A stretch of DNA of 64,000 nucleotides, taken from VXNF01 sp964291305 (GTDB lineage: Bacteria > Actinomycetota > Acidimicrobiia > Acidimicrobiales > CATQHL01). Below are positions 26,069 through 34,850 of the stretch, piece by piece. The first letter of the stretch is position 1, and every line of letters begins with the position of its first letter. The DNA is taken from the NCBI GenBank assembly GCA_964291305.2, contig OZ219783.1, positions 2,294,001-2,358,000 on the forward strand. Reading direction: 5' to 3'. The position numbers and the translations under genes are program-made. Under the pieces are notes generated by a model. The model was not told the DNA's origin. It saw only the letters and a list, made by a program, of their open reading frames with translations, and did not search any database.

Positions 26069-26514
26069 GGGGTACCGACCCGCCAGCGGTAGACGCCGGT
26101 CTGGCGACGCTCGAAGCCGAGCCGCTGGTAGAGGCGCACAGCCGCGGCCCGGCTGGGACGCGAGGTGAGGTCCACGGTCACCGCCCCGGCCGAAGTGGCA
26201 CGACTCATCGCCTCCCGACCCAGCGCCTCCCCAACCCCCTGGCCGCGAGCGTCGCCATCCACTACTACGTCCTCGATCCAGGCCCGAATACCTGTCGGCA
26301 GGCGAAACAGCACCAGCACCAGCATCCCCACGATCGCACCATCGAGCCGCGCCAGCAGCAACACCGTGGCTTCTGCCGCGCACAGTTCGGCCAGTTGCTC
26401 CGCCGAGGGCACCACAGCCGAGGCCGACAACTGGGGTACTAACCGCTGAACTGCCGCAACGACCTCACTATTGCACTCAGCGGCCTCAGAGATCTGCAGG
26501 CCTAGCGATGACAC
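26065..26514 (-). CDS. GNAT-family N-acetyltransferase
   Basis: 149-residue acetyltransferase. The acetyl-CoA motif is EDVVVDGDARGQGVGEAL (V-x-x-x-x-R-G-x-G-x-G/A, about residues 83-99), and the C-terminal AAVRLYQRLGFERR is the usual final helix and strand. Substrate unknown. Translationally coupled to GtrA by ATGA. The divergent PAC2 gene starts 60 bases away. Confidence 0.85.
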   Translation of the reverse strand: MSSLGLQISEAAECNSEVVAAVQRLVPQLSASAVVPSAEQLAELCAAEATVLLLARLDGAIVGMLVLVLFRLPTGIRAWIEDVVVDGDARGQGVGEALGREAMSRATSAGAVTVDLTSRPSRAAAVRLYQRLGFERRQTGVYRWRVGTP

Positions 26515-26574
26515 ACACCGAGGATAGGGCCACAGAATCGGTCGGAGTGCCCGGTTGGCGATAGGGTCACGCTC

Positions 26575-27459
26575 GTGGACTCAGCGCCGGGGGATTCACC
26601 TACCCCAGATCTCGCCGAAATGCACTGGAAGAAGCGCCCGCAGCTCGAACAACCGGTGCTGCTAGCCGCGTTCAAGGGCTGGAACGACGCCGGCGACGCC
26701 GCTACCGGCGCGGCCAAGCATCTAGCTCGCCAATGGCACACCAAGCCGTTCGCTGAACTCGACCCGGAGACCTACTTCGACTTCACCGTGGCCCGCCCAC
26801 TAGTACACCTAGACGACAAGCAGCGGCGCAAGCTGACCTGGCCTAGCAACTGTTTCCTGGCAGGTCGTGTGCCTAGCACGGGCACCGACGTAGTCATATT
26901 GGATGGGATAGAACCTCACTTCCGCTGGGGCTCGTTCTGCCGCCACGTCCTCGGCCTGGCCGACCATCTAGGTGCCCGCCTCATCGTGACTCTGGGAGCG
27001 CTGCTAGCCGACGTACCACACACCCGCCCGGTGACGATCTACGGCTCCACCGACGACGCTCAGCTGGCCAAGCGCCTGCAACTGCGCAGTTCTAGCTATG
27101 AGGGCCCCACCGGCATCGTGGGCGTGCTAGGCGTGGCCTGCCGCGAAGCGGGTGTCCCGTCGGCGTCGCTGTGGGCTTCGGTTCCCGCCTATGCGGCCGG
27201 TAACCCGTCGCCTAAGGCAACTCTGGCGCTGACCGAACAGGTAGCCGGACTACTGGGCACCGACATCGAAACCGGGGATCTACACCAGCAGTCGCTCATC
27301 TACGAACAGGAAGTGGACGAACTAATCAGCAATGACGATGATGCCCAGACATACGTGGCGGAACTCGAAAAAGTGTTCGACACCACCGCAGAAGTAGACC
27401 CAGACTCCTCCGAGCGCCTAGTACAAGAAGTAGAAGAGTTTCTAAGAGACCAAGCCTGA
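26575..27459 (+). CDS. PAC2-family protein
   Basis: 294-residue protein of the proteasome-assembly-chaperone-2-like family widespread in actinobacteria; its bacterial role is not established. Family features are LLAAFKGWNDAGDAATGAAKHL near residue 30, RVPSTGTDVVILDGIEPHFRW, TLGALLADVPHTRPV and SLWASVPAYA. The acidic C-terminus (AEVDPDSSERLVQEVEEFL) is also typical. GTG at 26575 is the start. It stands alone, divergent from the GNAT gene and convergent with livF. Confidence 0.87.
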   Translation: MDSAPGDSPTPDLAEMHWKKRPQLEQPVLLAAFKGWNDAGDAATGAAKHLARQWHTKPFAELDPETYFDFTVARPLVHLDDKQRRKLTWPSNCFLAGRVPSTGTDVVILDGIEPHFRWGSFCRHVLGLADHLGARLIVTLGALLADVPHTRPVTIYGSTDDAQLAKRLQLRSSSYEGPTGIVGVLGVACREAGVPSASLWASVPAYAAGNPSPKATLALTEQVAGLLGTDIETGDLHQQSLIYEQEVDELISNDDDAQTYVAELEKVFDTTAEVDPDSSERLVQEVEEFLRDQA

Positions 27460-27487
27460 GCACCAGACCGCCAGCCGCCCCAGCAAG

Positions 27488-28222
27488 CTAAGCCTCGCCC
27501 AGGTAAGAGGCCCTCAGGTCGGGGTGGCTGAGCAAAATCTCGGCCGTGTCGTCTAGCACAACGCGACCCGTCTGCAGCACCCAGCCTCGGTCGGCTATGG
27601 AGAGCGCCATGTTGGCATTTTGCTCCACCATAAAGATGGTGAGTCCGGCCTCGTGGATCTGCTGAATCAGTTCGAAGTTCTGCTTCACCAGGGCGGGAGC
27701 TAGCCCCATAGAGGGCTCATCCATCAACAGCACCTTGGGCCGCGACATGAGTGCCCGGCCGATCGCCACCATCTGCTGCTCGCCGCCCGAGAGCGTCCCC
27801 GACTTCTGGCTGAGGCGCTCTTTGACCCGTGGAAACAACTCGAATACCCATTCCATGTCCGAGCTAATGCCCGCGGAGTCGCTGCGCAGGTAGGCGCCGA
27901 GTTGCAGGTTCTCTCTCACGGTGAGCCGTTGGAACAGCCGCCGGTTCTCGGGCACCATGGTGACGCCCCGCTCCACGCGGTACGCAGTAGAGCGATCATT
28001 CACCACCTCGCCGTCTAGCACCACCTGGCCGGAGGTGGGCTTCACCATCCCCAGCAGCGTCTTTAGGGTGGTGGACTTACCGCTGGCGTTGCCGCCAAGC
28101 AGACAGACCAGCTCGCCAGGGTAGATCGACAGATCGACATCCTTGAGGGCGTGCACGGCGCCGTAGTGCGTGTTCACCGTGCGCATCTCCAGCAGCGGAA
28201 CAGCGGCGCCAGAAGCGGTCAT
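27488..28222 (-). CDS. livF: Branched-chain amino-acid-type ABC transporter ATPase LivF
   Basis: One of two ATPases of a HAAT-type importer. Walker A is LLGGNASGKSTT (N-A-S instead of the usual N-G-A), the signature is LSGGEQQMVAIGRAL, Walker B is VLLMDEPSMGLAP and the C-terminal end is the short LivF type. It starts with an ATGA overlap on livG and is the last gene of livK-livH-livM-livG-livF. Confidence 0.93.
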   Translation of the reverse strand: MTASGAAVPLLEMRTVNTHYGAVHALKDVDLSIYPGELVCLLGGNASGKSTTLKTLLGMVKPTSGQVVLDGEVVNDRSTAYRVERGVTMVPENRRLFQRLTVRENLQLGAYLRSDSAGISSDMEWVFELFPRVKERLSQKSGTLSGGEQQMVAIGRALMSRPKVLLMDEPSMGLAPALVKQNFELIQQIHEAGLTIFMVEQNANMALSIADRGWVLQTGRVVLDDTAEILLSHPDLRASYLGEA

Positions 28223-29037
28223 ACGGTTGCCTCAGCTGCCTCTGAGGCACTGGCTTCCTGCCCCAGGTAGGCCTCGATCACTCGGGGGTCCACCGATACT
28301 TCGGCGTAGTCGCCCTCAGTCAGCAGCTCGCCGTAGTTCAGCACTACTACCCGGTCGGACACGTCTCGCACTACCGACATGTCGTGCTCAATAAAGACGA
28401 CCGCGAAGCCCCATTCGTCGCGCAGCTTGCCTATGAGGCCGGTCAGCTCGGCCGACTCCACTGGGTTCATGCCCGCTACGGGCTCGTCTAACAGGATGAG
28501 CTTGGGTTGGGTGGCCATGGCGCGGGCTATCTCCAACCGGCGGCGGTTGGCGTAGGAAAGCACCGAGGCGGGCTGGTTGAGTCGGAAGCCAACCAGACGG
28601 CTGCCGAAGAAGCTGAGCACCGCTTCGCCTCGGGCCCGAATCTCGGCCTCCTCCCGGCGAAACTCTTTGGTGTAGAACAGCGCGCCGAAGGCGCCCCGCT
28701 TCGTGCGGCAGTGCTGGGCCACCATGACGTTCTCCAGAATGGTCATGTTGGTGAACAGCCGCACGTTCTGGAAAGTGCGGGCGATGCCCCGGGCCGTGAC
28801 CTGGTTGGGGTCTAGCCCCAAGAGAGATTTGCCCTCAAACAGAATGTCGCCTGAGGTCACAGGAACCATGGCGCTGATGGCGTTGAACAGCGTGGTCTTG
28901 CCGGCACCGTTGGGGCCGATGACCGAGACGATCTCACCTGGGTACACCTTCATGTTGAGACGGTTTACCGCCGTGAGACCACCAAACTCGATGGTGAGAT
29001 CCTTGATCTCCAGCAGCGGAGCCGCAGAGCCGTTCAC
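28219..29037 (-). CDS. livG: Branched-chain amino-acid-type ABC transporter ATPase LivG
   Basis: Partner ATPase of LivF. Walker A is GPNGAGKTTLFN, the LivG-specific insertion is RGIARTFQNVRLFTNMTILENV, Walker B is LILLDEPVAGMNP and the H-loop is FIEHDMSVV. The signature motif reads LSYANRRRLEIARAMA, where LivG proteins normally have LSYGQQRRLEIAR; the change removes the Gly-Gln pair that contacts ATP in the partner subunit. Because LivF keeps LSGGEQ, one of the two ATP sites would be atypical. 4-base overlaps on both sides. Confidence 0.92.
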   Translation of the reverse strand: MNGSAAPLLEIKDLTIEFGGLTAVNRLNMKVYPGEIVSVIGPNGAGKTTLFNAISAMVPVTSGDILFEGKSLLGLDPNQVTARGIARTFQNVRLFTNMTILENVMVAQHCRTKRGAFGALFYTKEFRREEAEIRARGEAVLSFFGSRLVGFRLNQPASVLSYANRRRLEIARAMATQPKLILLDEPVAGMNPVESAELTGLIGKLRDEWGFAVVFIEHDMSVVRDVSDRVVVLNYGELLTEGDYAEVSVDPRVIEAYLGQEASASEAAEATV

Positions 29038-30887
29038 GGGCGCCCGCTCCCCGTCTCCGGAGGCGCCTGGACTTCACTAGAGCTACCGTCCTCCTCGCCA
29101 GCATCCACGTGGCCCTTCAGCCAGGCGTCTTGCAAGAACTCCTCCTGGTGCAGCTCGCGAGTCCGCCGGGCGCTGGGGATGAGTCCTTCGGGCCGGGCCA
29201 GCATCATCCACACCAGCAGGGCGCCGTAGATCAGCAGTTTGAACTCCGAGAACTCCTGCAGCAGGCCAGGCTGCTTAGGTCCGCCGAGCACGCCGATAAG
29301 AAGTGCCGCGCCGGCTATAACCCCGATGATGCTGCCCATGCCACCGAAGATGACCACCACCAGAATGACCATCGACACCAAGATCAGGAAGCTAGACGGG
29401 AACACCGAGCCGACCTTATTAGCGAAGATGGCGCCGCTGAAGGAACCCAAAATGGCCCCCACCACGAAGGCCAGCAGCTTGACATTGACCGTGTTGATGC
29501 CCATGGCATCGGCCACGGTCTCGTCCTCGCGCACCGCCATCCAGGCACGCCCCAAGCGCGAGCGCTCCAGCCGCCAAGAGACGTAAATGGCGATAGCGCA
29601 GAACACCAGCACCAGGTAGAAGACCTTGCGCGGGTTGGTTCCATCCACGGTCGTAAGACCGAAGATCTCCACTCCTCCAATGGCGGTAATGCCCTGGGAG
29701 CCGCCGAACCAACCCGAGAGCCAGTCAGACAAGAACAGCAGCCGGATGATCTCACCAAAACCCAGCGTGACGATGGCCAGATAGTCGCCGCGCATGCGGA
29801 TGACCGGCGCCCCGATGAACAAGCCCACCAGCCCGGTGACGATGACCACGAAGATCAACGCCACGAACCACGGCCACTCCGGATTGATCTTGGGCGAGGT
29901 AGCAGCAGTCAACACCGCCGCCGTGTAACTACCGACGGCGAAGAAGGCCACATATCCCAGGTCCAAAATGCCCGCCAGGCCGACGACGATGTTAAGCCCC
30001 AACGCCAGCAACACGAAAAGGCCCACGTTGGCTAGCAACTCGTTGGTAAGGCTGCCGACCAGCAGCGGCACAACGATGAGGACAGCCGCCGTCAGCAGGA
30101 TCATCAGGGCCGTGGCCCGGGTGTGGGCCGGGCCTTCTAGGGACTGCACGTGAGCGCGGGCGGCCTTGAGGCGGCCACGACCCAGGAAAGCCACCACTCC
30201 GGCAATGGCGGCAGTCACCCCGGCTCCCGCCTGCGTGAGGCCACCCCGTCTGGCGTAGAACCAATCCGCTACCTGCTCAAGACCGACACCGCTAACGAGA
30301 TCAACGGCTAGCTGCTCCAAGATGGCGGCGAACACCACCGTGGCGGCCATAGTCAACAGCGTCCGGCGAATCCGCTGATTCAGTAACCGCAGACCTCCGC
30401 CTACGAACCCTCCCACAGCCCCAATACCCAGCCAGATGAGCACGCCAAAGGTGGGTCCCTGATTGAACGAAAGCAGGTCGCGCAGCTGTGGACTCCAGTT
30501 GACCAGCGGCTCCCGGAGGTCGAAGTGGGTAATCAGCACCACCAGCAACGACAGGCCGGCGGCGGACATGGCCCCCACCAGGGCACCGCCGACCAACTCG
30601 TACGGGCCGGCCTGGTGCAGCGGCACGCCCTCACGCCGGATCTGGCGTCCTAGACGGTTCCCCACAACTATGGGTATGGCTCCGATGAATACGTACCCGA
30701 GACTCAGCACCGACTCGATCACGAGACGCTCGTCGAGCCGCACCGGCATGGCTGATAGCGAGATGAACATCTCCACGAAGGCGGCGACAGCGCCCAGGCG
30801 GAGCAGGCGACGCCAGTCCAACTCCCGCACCCGCCGTGGCGGGGCCAACTCGGCTGCGGACTCGGGGCGCAGTTCGGTGGCGGTCAA
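29034..30887 (-). CDS. livM: Branched-chain amino-acid-type ABC transporter permease LivM, extended N-terminus
   Basis: Permease with the standard LivM core from about residue 250: LFVLLALGLNIVVGLAGILDLGYVAFFAVGSYTAA (in part), IVTLGFGEIIRLLF and the EAA-like AWMAVREDETVADAMGIN. At 617 residues it is about 250 longer than a typical LivM; the extra N-terminal portion carries several more membrane helices (for example VEMFISLSAM, GALVGAMSAAGLSLLVVLI, FGVLIWLGIGAVGGFVGG). The start is TTG at 30887 within a TTGA overlap on livH, so the long N-terminus is probably real. The C-terminus has a charged tail (GHVDAGEEDGSSSE). Confidence 0.9.
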   Translation of the reverse strand: MTATELRPESAAELAPPRRVRELDWRRLLRLGAVAAFVEMFISLSAMPVRLDERLVIESVLSLGYVFIGAIPIVVGNRLGRQIRREGVPLHQAGPYELVGGALVGAMSAAGLSLLVVLITHFDLREPLVNWSPQLRDLLSFNQGPTFGVLIWLGIGAVGGFVGGGLRLLNQRIRRTLLTMAATVVFAAILEQLAVDLVSGVGLEQVADWFYARRGGLTQAGAGVTAAIAGVVAFLGRGRLKAARAHVQSLEGPAHTRATALMILLTAAVLIVVPLLVGSLTNELLANVGLFVLLALGLNIVVGLAGILDLGYVAFFAVGSYTAAVLTAATSPKINPEWPWFVALIFVVIVTGLVGLFIGAPVIRMRGDYLAIVTLGFGEIIRLLFLSDWLSGWFGGSQGITAIGGVEIFGLTTVDGTNPRKVFYLVLVFCAIAIYVSWRLERSRLGRAWMAVREDETVADAMGINTVNVKLLAFVVGAILGSFSGAIFANKVGSVFPSSFLILVSMVILVVVIFGGMGSIIGVIAGAALLIGVLGGPKQPGLLQEFSEFKLLIYGALLVWMMLARPEGLIPSARRTRELHQEEFLQDAWLKGHVDAGEEDGSSSEVQAPPETGSGRP

Positions 30888-32005
30888 GTTCGGTCCTCGG
30901 CCCGTAAGCGCTCGCCGAAGATGCCGCTAGGCCGCAACAGCAGCACCCCTATTAGCATGGCGAAGGCAACGGCGTCACGGAGTTGTGACACCCCGCTGAC
31001 CCCAAGCGGCTCCAGCACCAGCAGCGGACCGACCGACTCGGCAATGCCGATGAACAAGCCGCCGACCATTGACCCGCCCAGGTTGCCGATACCGCCCACC
31101 ACCGCAGAACTAAAAGCCTTGATGCCAGGCAAGAAGCCAGTGCTGTGGATCACGCTGCGGAACATGATCCCCCAGAGGATTCCGGCCAGACCTGCAAAGG
31201 CCCCACCTACGGCAAACACCTTCACGATGGTGCGGTTTACGTCAATGCCCATGAGCGAGGCAATCTCGGCGTCTTCGGCCACCGCTCGCATGGCCTTGCC
31301 TACCTTGGTGCGCTCCACTAGGTACCACAGCGCAATCATCGAGACCGCAGCGGCCACTATCACCACGATCTTGGCGCCTTCGATCTGCAGGAAGGTGTGT
31401 TTGTCGCGTAGCCAGTCGGGCACCCCGGGGTAGGCCTTGCTGGCGGGGCCAAACAGCACAATCGACATGTTCTGGATGAAGAACGACACGCCGATGGAGG
31501 TAATTAGCGGGATGAGCCGTGGCGCGCCTCGCAACGGTCGGTAGGCCACCCGCTCCATGACAACCGCTAGGAACATCGACACCAGGACCGAGCCGAGGAT
31601 TACCAGGGCCAGCGCGCCGATGAAGTTGCTCTCCCACAGCCCGGCGTCCGCCAGCTTGTTGGAGGTGATCATGCCGGTCATGGCGCCCATCATGAAAACC
31701 TCGCCGTGGGCGAAGTTAATGAACCCCAGCACGCCGTAGACCATGGAGTAGCCAAGCGCTATCAGCCCGTACATGGCACCTTGAGCGACGCCCGAAATCA
31801 CCAATCCTCTGAACTGGGCGCCGGTGAGGCCGGTGGCGTCGGGGTTGATCCAGCGGGCGAAGGCGTTGTCGGTGTTGATCTCCTGGGCGATGAACGCCGC
31901 CAAGCCCAGCGCTACGAGACCGACTGCCACCACCCGCAGCAGCAGCAAAAAGCGATCAACCCCGGTACGGGGCGCCCCGGTGCGGGACGCCCAGTTACCG
32001 GTCAC
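30884..32005 (-). CDS. livH: Branched-chain amino-acid-type ABC transporter permease LivH
   Basis: 373-residue permease with the LivH motifs GLVISGVAQGAMYGLIALGYSMVYGVLGFINFAHGEVFMMGA (quoted family block, split as GAMYGLIALGYSM and GFINFAHGEVFMMGA), ERVAYRPLRGAPRLIPLITSIG and the EAA loop KAMRAVAEDAEIASLMGID. The N-terminus is about 60 residues longer than usual, including one extra membrane segment. It lies 68 bases downstream of livK and is coupled to livM. Confidence 0.93.
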   Translation of the reverse strand: MTGNWASRTGAPRTGVDRFLLLLRVVAVGLVALGLAAFIAQEINTDNAFARWINPDATGLTGAQFRGLVISGVAQGAMYGLIALGYSMVYGVLGFINFAHGEVFMMGAMTGMITSNKLADAGLWESNFIGALALVILGSVLVSMFLAVVMERVAYRPLRGAPRLIPLITSIGVSFFIQNMSIVLFGPASKAYPGVPDWLRDKHTFLQIEGAKIVVIVAAAVSMIALWYLVERTKVGKAMRAVAEDAEIASLMGIDVNRTIVKVFAVGGAFAGLAGILWGIMFRSVIHSTGFLPGIKAFSSAVVGGIGNLGGSMVGGLFIGIAESVGPLLVLEPLGVSGVSQLRDAVAFAMLIGVLLLRPSGIFGERLRAEDRT

Positions 32006-32073
32006 TGGGAATGCCTCACGAACTACAACAGTAGGCGCTAGTTCTCAGTGATTTCGTTGTATTGCCAAATCGT

Positions 32074-34698
32074 CTAGGGAACGTAGGAGAACACCACGTT
32101 TTCGATGCTGGCATCGGCGTTCTCTTCACCGCCGATGTTCTGCACCACGGTGATGCGAGAAGAGCCACAGTCACCGAAGTCGTCGCAGTTGATAGTGCCG
32201 ATAAGGCCGCTGTACCCCCTCAACTGGTCCAAATAGGCACGCACGCCTTGGCGGTCGATCACCAGCGTGTCGCCGTCCAGGTAAGAGGCGGCCACGATGG
32301 CGTCTAGCAGCATGGCGGTGGCGTCGTAGCCGTGCGCCCAGAACGGAGCCGCCGGCCGCTCACCATAGGCAGCCACATAGGCCTCGAGCAGATCCTCGGC
32401 AGTCTTGCCGGTGCTCTGGTTCACGTTCTCGCCGAAACGCTGATCCGGCCCCGAGAAATACATTCCCGTGGTCTGCGACAAAGACAGATAGTTAGTGTTC
32501 AACAGACCGTCGGCCGCTAGCAGCACCGTGTCCTCCAGACCTGAAACGCGCGGTGCCTGATCGGCAATAAAGTCGCCGGCCGGCTGGAAGATGGGGAAGA
32601 ACAGCGCACCCGGAGTACCAGCCGCGATCTCAGTCAACACCGGCACCATGTCAGTGTCGTCCTTATTCACCGCCGAGAAGCCAGTCACGCTGCCGCCCAA
32701 CGCCTCAAAAGCGTCAGCGAAGGCTTGAGCCAGACCCTGGGTGTAGGGATCGCCATCGTGGATAGCCGCAGCCTCGGTGATCTCCAACTCTTGATAAACA
32801 AACTCGGCCATCGCCGCGCCCTGGAACAGATCATTATGCGCAGTGCGGTAATAACCCTCGCTGTAATTCGGCCCAGCGTTCCCAGCCAAGTCCGAGGTCA
32901 GCGCCGGCGAAGTGTTCCCACCAGAAATCATCGTCATACCCGCCGCGCCGATCAGCGGAGCAGCAGCAACCGCCGCACCCGAACACGACGTACCAATCAC
33001 CCCAACCACCTGCTCATCAGCCACAATGGTCTGAGCCGCAGCCTGACCACCATCATTAGAACACAAATCATCCAACGTGGTACCCAAATCCACATCGAAG
33101 CCGCGCACTTGGCCGTAGTCCGCCACCGCCAGAACCACCGACCGCTCGATCGGCAAGCCAAAGAAAGCCGTATCACCCGTAATCGAGTTCAACGAGCGGA
33201 TCTGGACAGCATCGCCAGACTCCACCCGTACCGTGCCTAGCGAACCATCACCGAACGGCGTCTCTAGTTCGATCGGCGGAATCGATCCGGCCTCTGCTGC
33301 TGAACCTTGCGGCGAGAAGGCAAAGACGACGTTTTCGATGCTGGCATCGGCGTTCTCCTCACCGCCGATGTTCTGCACCACGGTGATGCGAGAAGAGCCG
33401 CAGTCGCCGAAGTCGTCGCAGTTGATAGTGCCGATAAGGCCGCTGTAATTACGCAGATTGTCGAGGTACTCCCGTACTCCTTGGCGGTCGATCACCAGAG
33501 CGTCGCCGTCTAGGTAGGAGGCGGCGTCGATGGCGTCTAGCAGCATGGCGGTGGCGTCGTAGCCGTGCGCCCAGAACGGAGCCGCCGGCCGCTCACCGTA
33601 GGCCGCCTCATAGGCAGCCAGTAAGTCCAGAGCGTTCTTGCCAGTGCTCTGGTTCACGTTGTCGCCGAAACGCTGATCGGGGCCGGAGAAGTACATGCCG
33701 GTGGTCTGCGGCAGCGACAGGTAGTTAGTGTTCAACAGACCGTCGGCCGCTAGCAGCACCGTGTCCTCCAGACCTGAAACGCGCGGTGCCTGATCGGCAA
33801 TAAAGTCGCCGGCCGGCTGGAAGATGGGGAAGAACAGCGCACCCGGAGCACCAGCCGCGATCTCAGTCAACACCGGCACCATGTCAGTGTCGTCCTTATT
33901 CACCGCCGAGAAGCCAGTCACGCTGCCGCCCAACGCTTCGTATGCGTCAGCGAAGGCTTGAGCCAGACCCTGGGTGTAGGGATCGCCATCGTGGATAGCC
34001 GCAGCCTCGGTGATCTCCAACTCTTGATAAACAAACTCGGCCATCGCCGCGCCCTGGAACAGATCATTATGCGCAGTGCGGTAATAACCCTCGCTGTAAT
34101 TCGGCCCAGCGTTCCCAGCCAAGTCCGAGGTCAGCGCCGGCGAAGTGTTCCCACCAGAAATCATCGTCATACCCGCCGCGCCGATCAGCGGAGCAGCAGC
34201 AACCGCCGCACCCGAACACGACGTACCAATCACCCCAACCACCTGCTCATCAGCCACAATGGTCTGAGCCGCAGCCTGACCACCATCATTAGAACACAAA
34301 TCATCCAACGTGGTACCCAAATCCACATCGAAGCCCTTGACCTGGCCATAGTCCGCCACAGCCAGAACCACCGACCGCTCGATCGGCAAGCCAAAGAAAG
34401 CCGTATCACCCGTAATCGAGTTCAACGAGCGGATCTGGACAGCATCGCCAGACTCCACCCGTACCGTGCCTAGCGAACCGTCGCCGAGATAGGCCGTGAC
34501 GGCCGTAGCGCCGTCGCCATCGGCCTCGGTTGTCGGCGCAGCGTCTTCTCCGCTTGGAGGCGGAGCAGTTTCCCCGCTGGGGGCCGGGCTAGCGGAGTCA
34601 TCCTCGTCGTCAGCACACGCGGCGGCAACGAGGACCACGCAGAGCAAAGCCGCGAGCAGCGTAAAAACGCGGCGAGAAAGTACACCAGACCTGAACAT
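32074..34698 (-). CDS. livK: Tandem two-domain LivK-type substrate-binding lipoprotein
   Basis: Extracytoplasmic binding protein for the liv importer, 874 residues. Lipobox VAAAC gives Cys28, then an acidic/Pro linker (about 30-70). Two nearly identical type I periplasmic-binding domains follow: about residues 71-458 and 482-874. Both open with GDGSLGTVRVESGDAVQIRS and include VGVIGTSCSGAAVAAAPLIG and SNDGGQAAAQTIVADEQVV. Only the first is preceded by a signal, so the second is covalently attached. Single copies are normal in this family, and differences between the halves are few (for example K/R, Y/F, A/T). A strong GGAGGGG ribosome-binding site lies 6 bases before the ATG. Ligand unknown; could be an amino acid, amide or urea. 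Confidence 0.9.
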   Translation of the reverse strand: MFRSGVLSRRVFTLLAALLCVVLVAAACADDEDDSASPAPSGETAPPPSGEDAAPTTEADGDGATAVTAYLGDGSLGTVRVESGDAVQIRSLNSITGDTAFFGLPIERSVVLAVADYGQVKGFDVDLGTTLDDLCSNDGGQAAAQTIVADEQVVGVIGTSCSGAAVAAAPLIGAAGMTMISGGNTSPALTSDLAGNAGPNYSEGYYRTAHNDLFQGAAMAEFVYQELEITEAAAIHDGDPYTQGLAQAFADAYEALGGSVTGFSAVNKDDTDMVPVLTEIAAGAPGALFFPIFQPAGDFIADQAPRVSGLEDTVLLAADGLLNTNYLSLPQTTGMYFSGPDQRFGDNVNQSTGKNALDLLAAYEAAYGERPAAPFWAHGYDATAMLLDAIDAASYLDGDALVIDRQGVREYLDNLRNYSGLIGTINCDDFGDCGSSRITVVQNIGGEENADASIENVVFAFSPQGSAAEAGSIPPIELETPFGDGSLGTVRVESGDAVQIRSLNSITGDTAFFGLPIERSVVLAVADYGQVRGFDVDLGTTLDDLCSNDGGQAAAQTIVADEQVVGVIGTSCSGAAVAAAPLIGAAGMTMISGGNTSPALTSDLAGNAGPNYSEGYYRTAHNDLFQGAAMAEFVYQELEITEAAAIHDGDPYTQGLAQAFADAFEALGGSVTGFSAVNKDDTDMVPVLTEIAAGTPGALFFPIFQPAGDFIADQAPRVSGLEDTVLLAADGLLNTNYLSLSQTTGMYFSGPDQRFGENVNQSTGKTAEDLLEAYVAAYGERPAAPFWAHGYDATAMLLDAIVAASYLDGDTLVIDRQGVRAYLDQLRGYSGLIGTINCDDFGDCGSSRITVVQNIGGEENADASIENVVFSYVP
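32089..33254 (-). repeat. Internal direct repeat, copy 2 of livK
   Basis: About 1.17 kb nearly identical to 33322-34487, offset by 1233 bases (411 codons, in frame). The two copies are joined by a unique 67-base junction (33255-33321) that encodes a short linker ending IPPIELETPF. Long identical stretches suggest recent duplication or ongoing gene conversion. Confidence 0.88.
33322..34487 (-). repeat. Internal direct repeat, copy 1 of livK
   Basis: The promoter-proximal copy of the repeated binding domain. Divergence from copy 2 is concentrated near 33440-33720 versus 32210-32490, while 33730-34470 and 32500-33240 are almost base-for-base identical. Confidence 0.88.
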
Positions 34699-34850
34699 GT
34701 CGATCCCCTCCTGTTTGAGTCGACGGTGCGCTACCTAAGTTAGTTGTCTGATCCAACCATTTCAAAGGCAGGGCGGGGAATAAACCTACTTATGACAATG
34801 GGAGCGCTTCATAACTAATGGGCAGAACTGTGGCGCAACAGTTGCAAAGC
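34699..34850. other. liv promoter region
   Basis: 152 bases between livK and the NUDIX gene, both on the minus strand, so this holds the liv promoter. It is AT-richer than its flanks. GGAGGGG precedes the livK ATG. I do not see a convincing -35/-10 pair or a terminator hairpin for either gene. Confidence 0.45.

Noticed and set aside
29109..30035. 308-residue plus-strand frame opposite livM
   Set aside because: His/Gln/Asp-rich antisense shadow; livM is in a contiguous, coupled operon.
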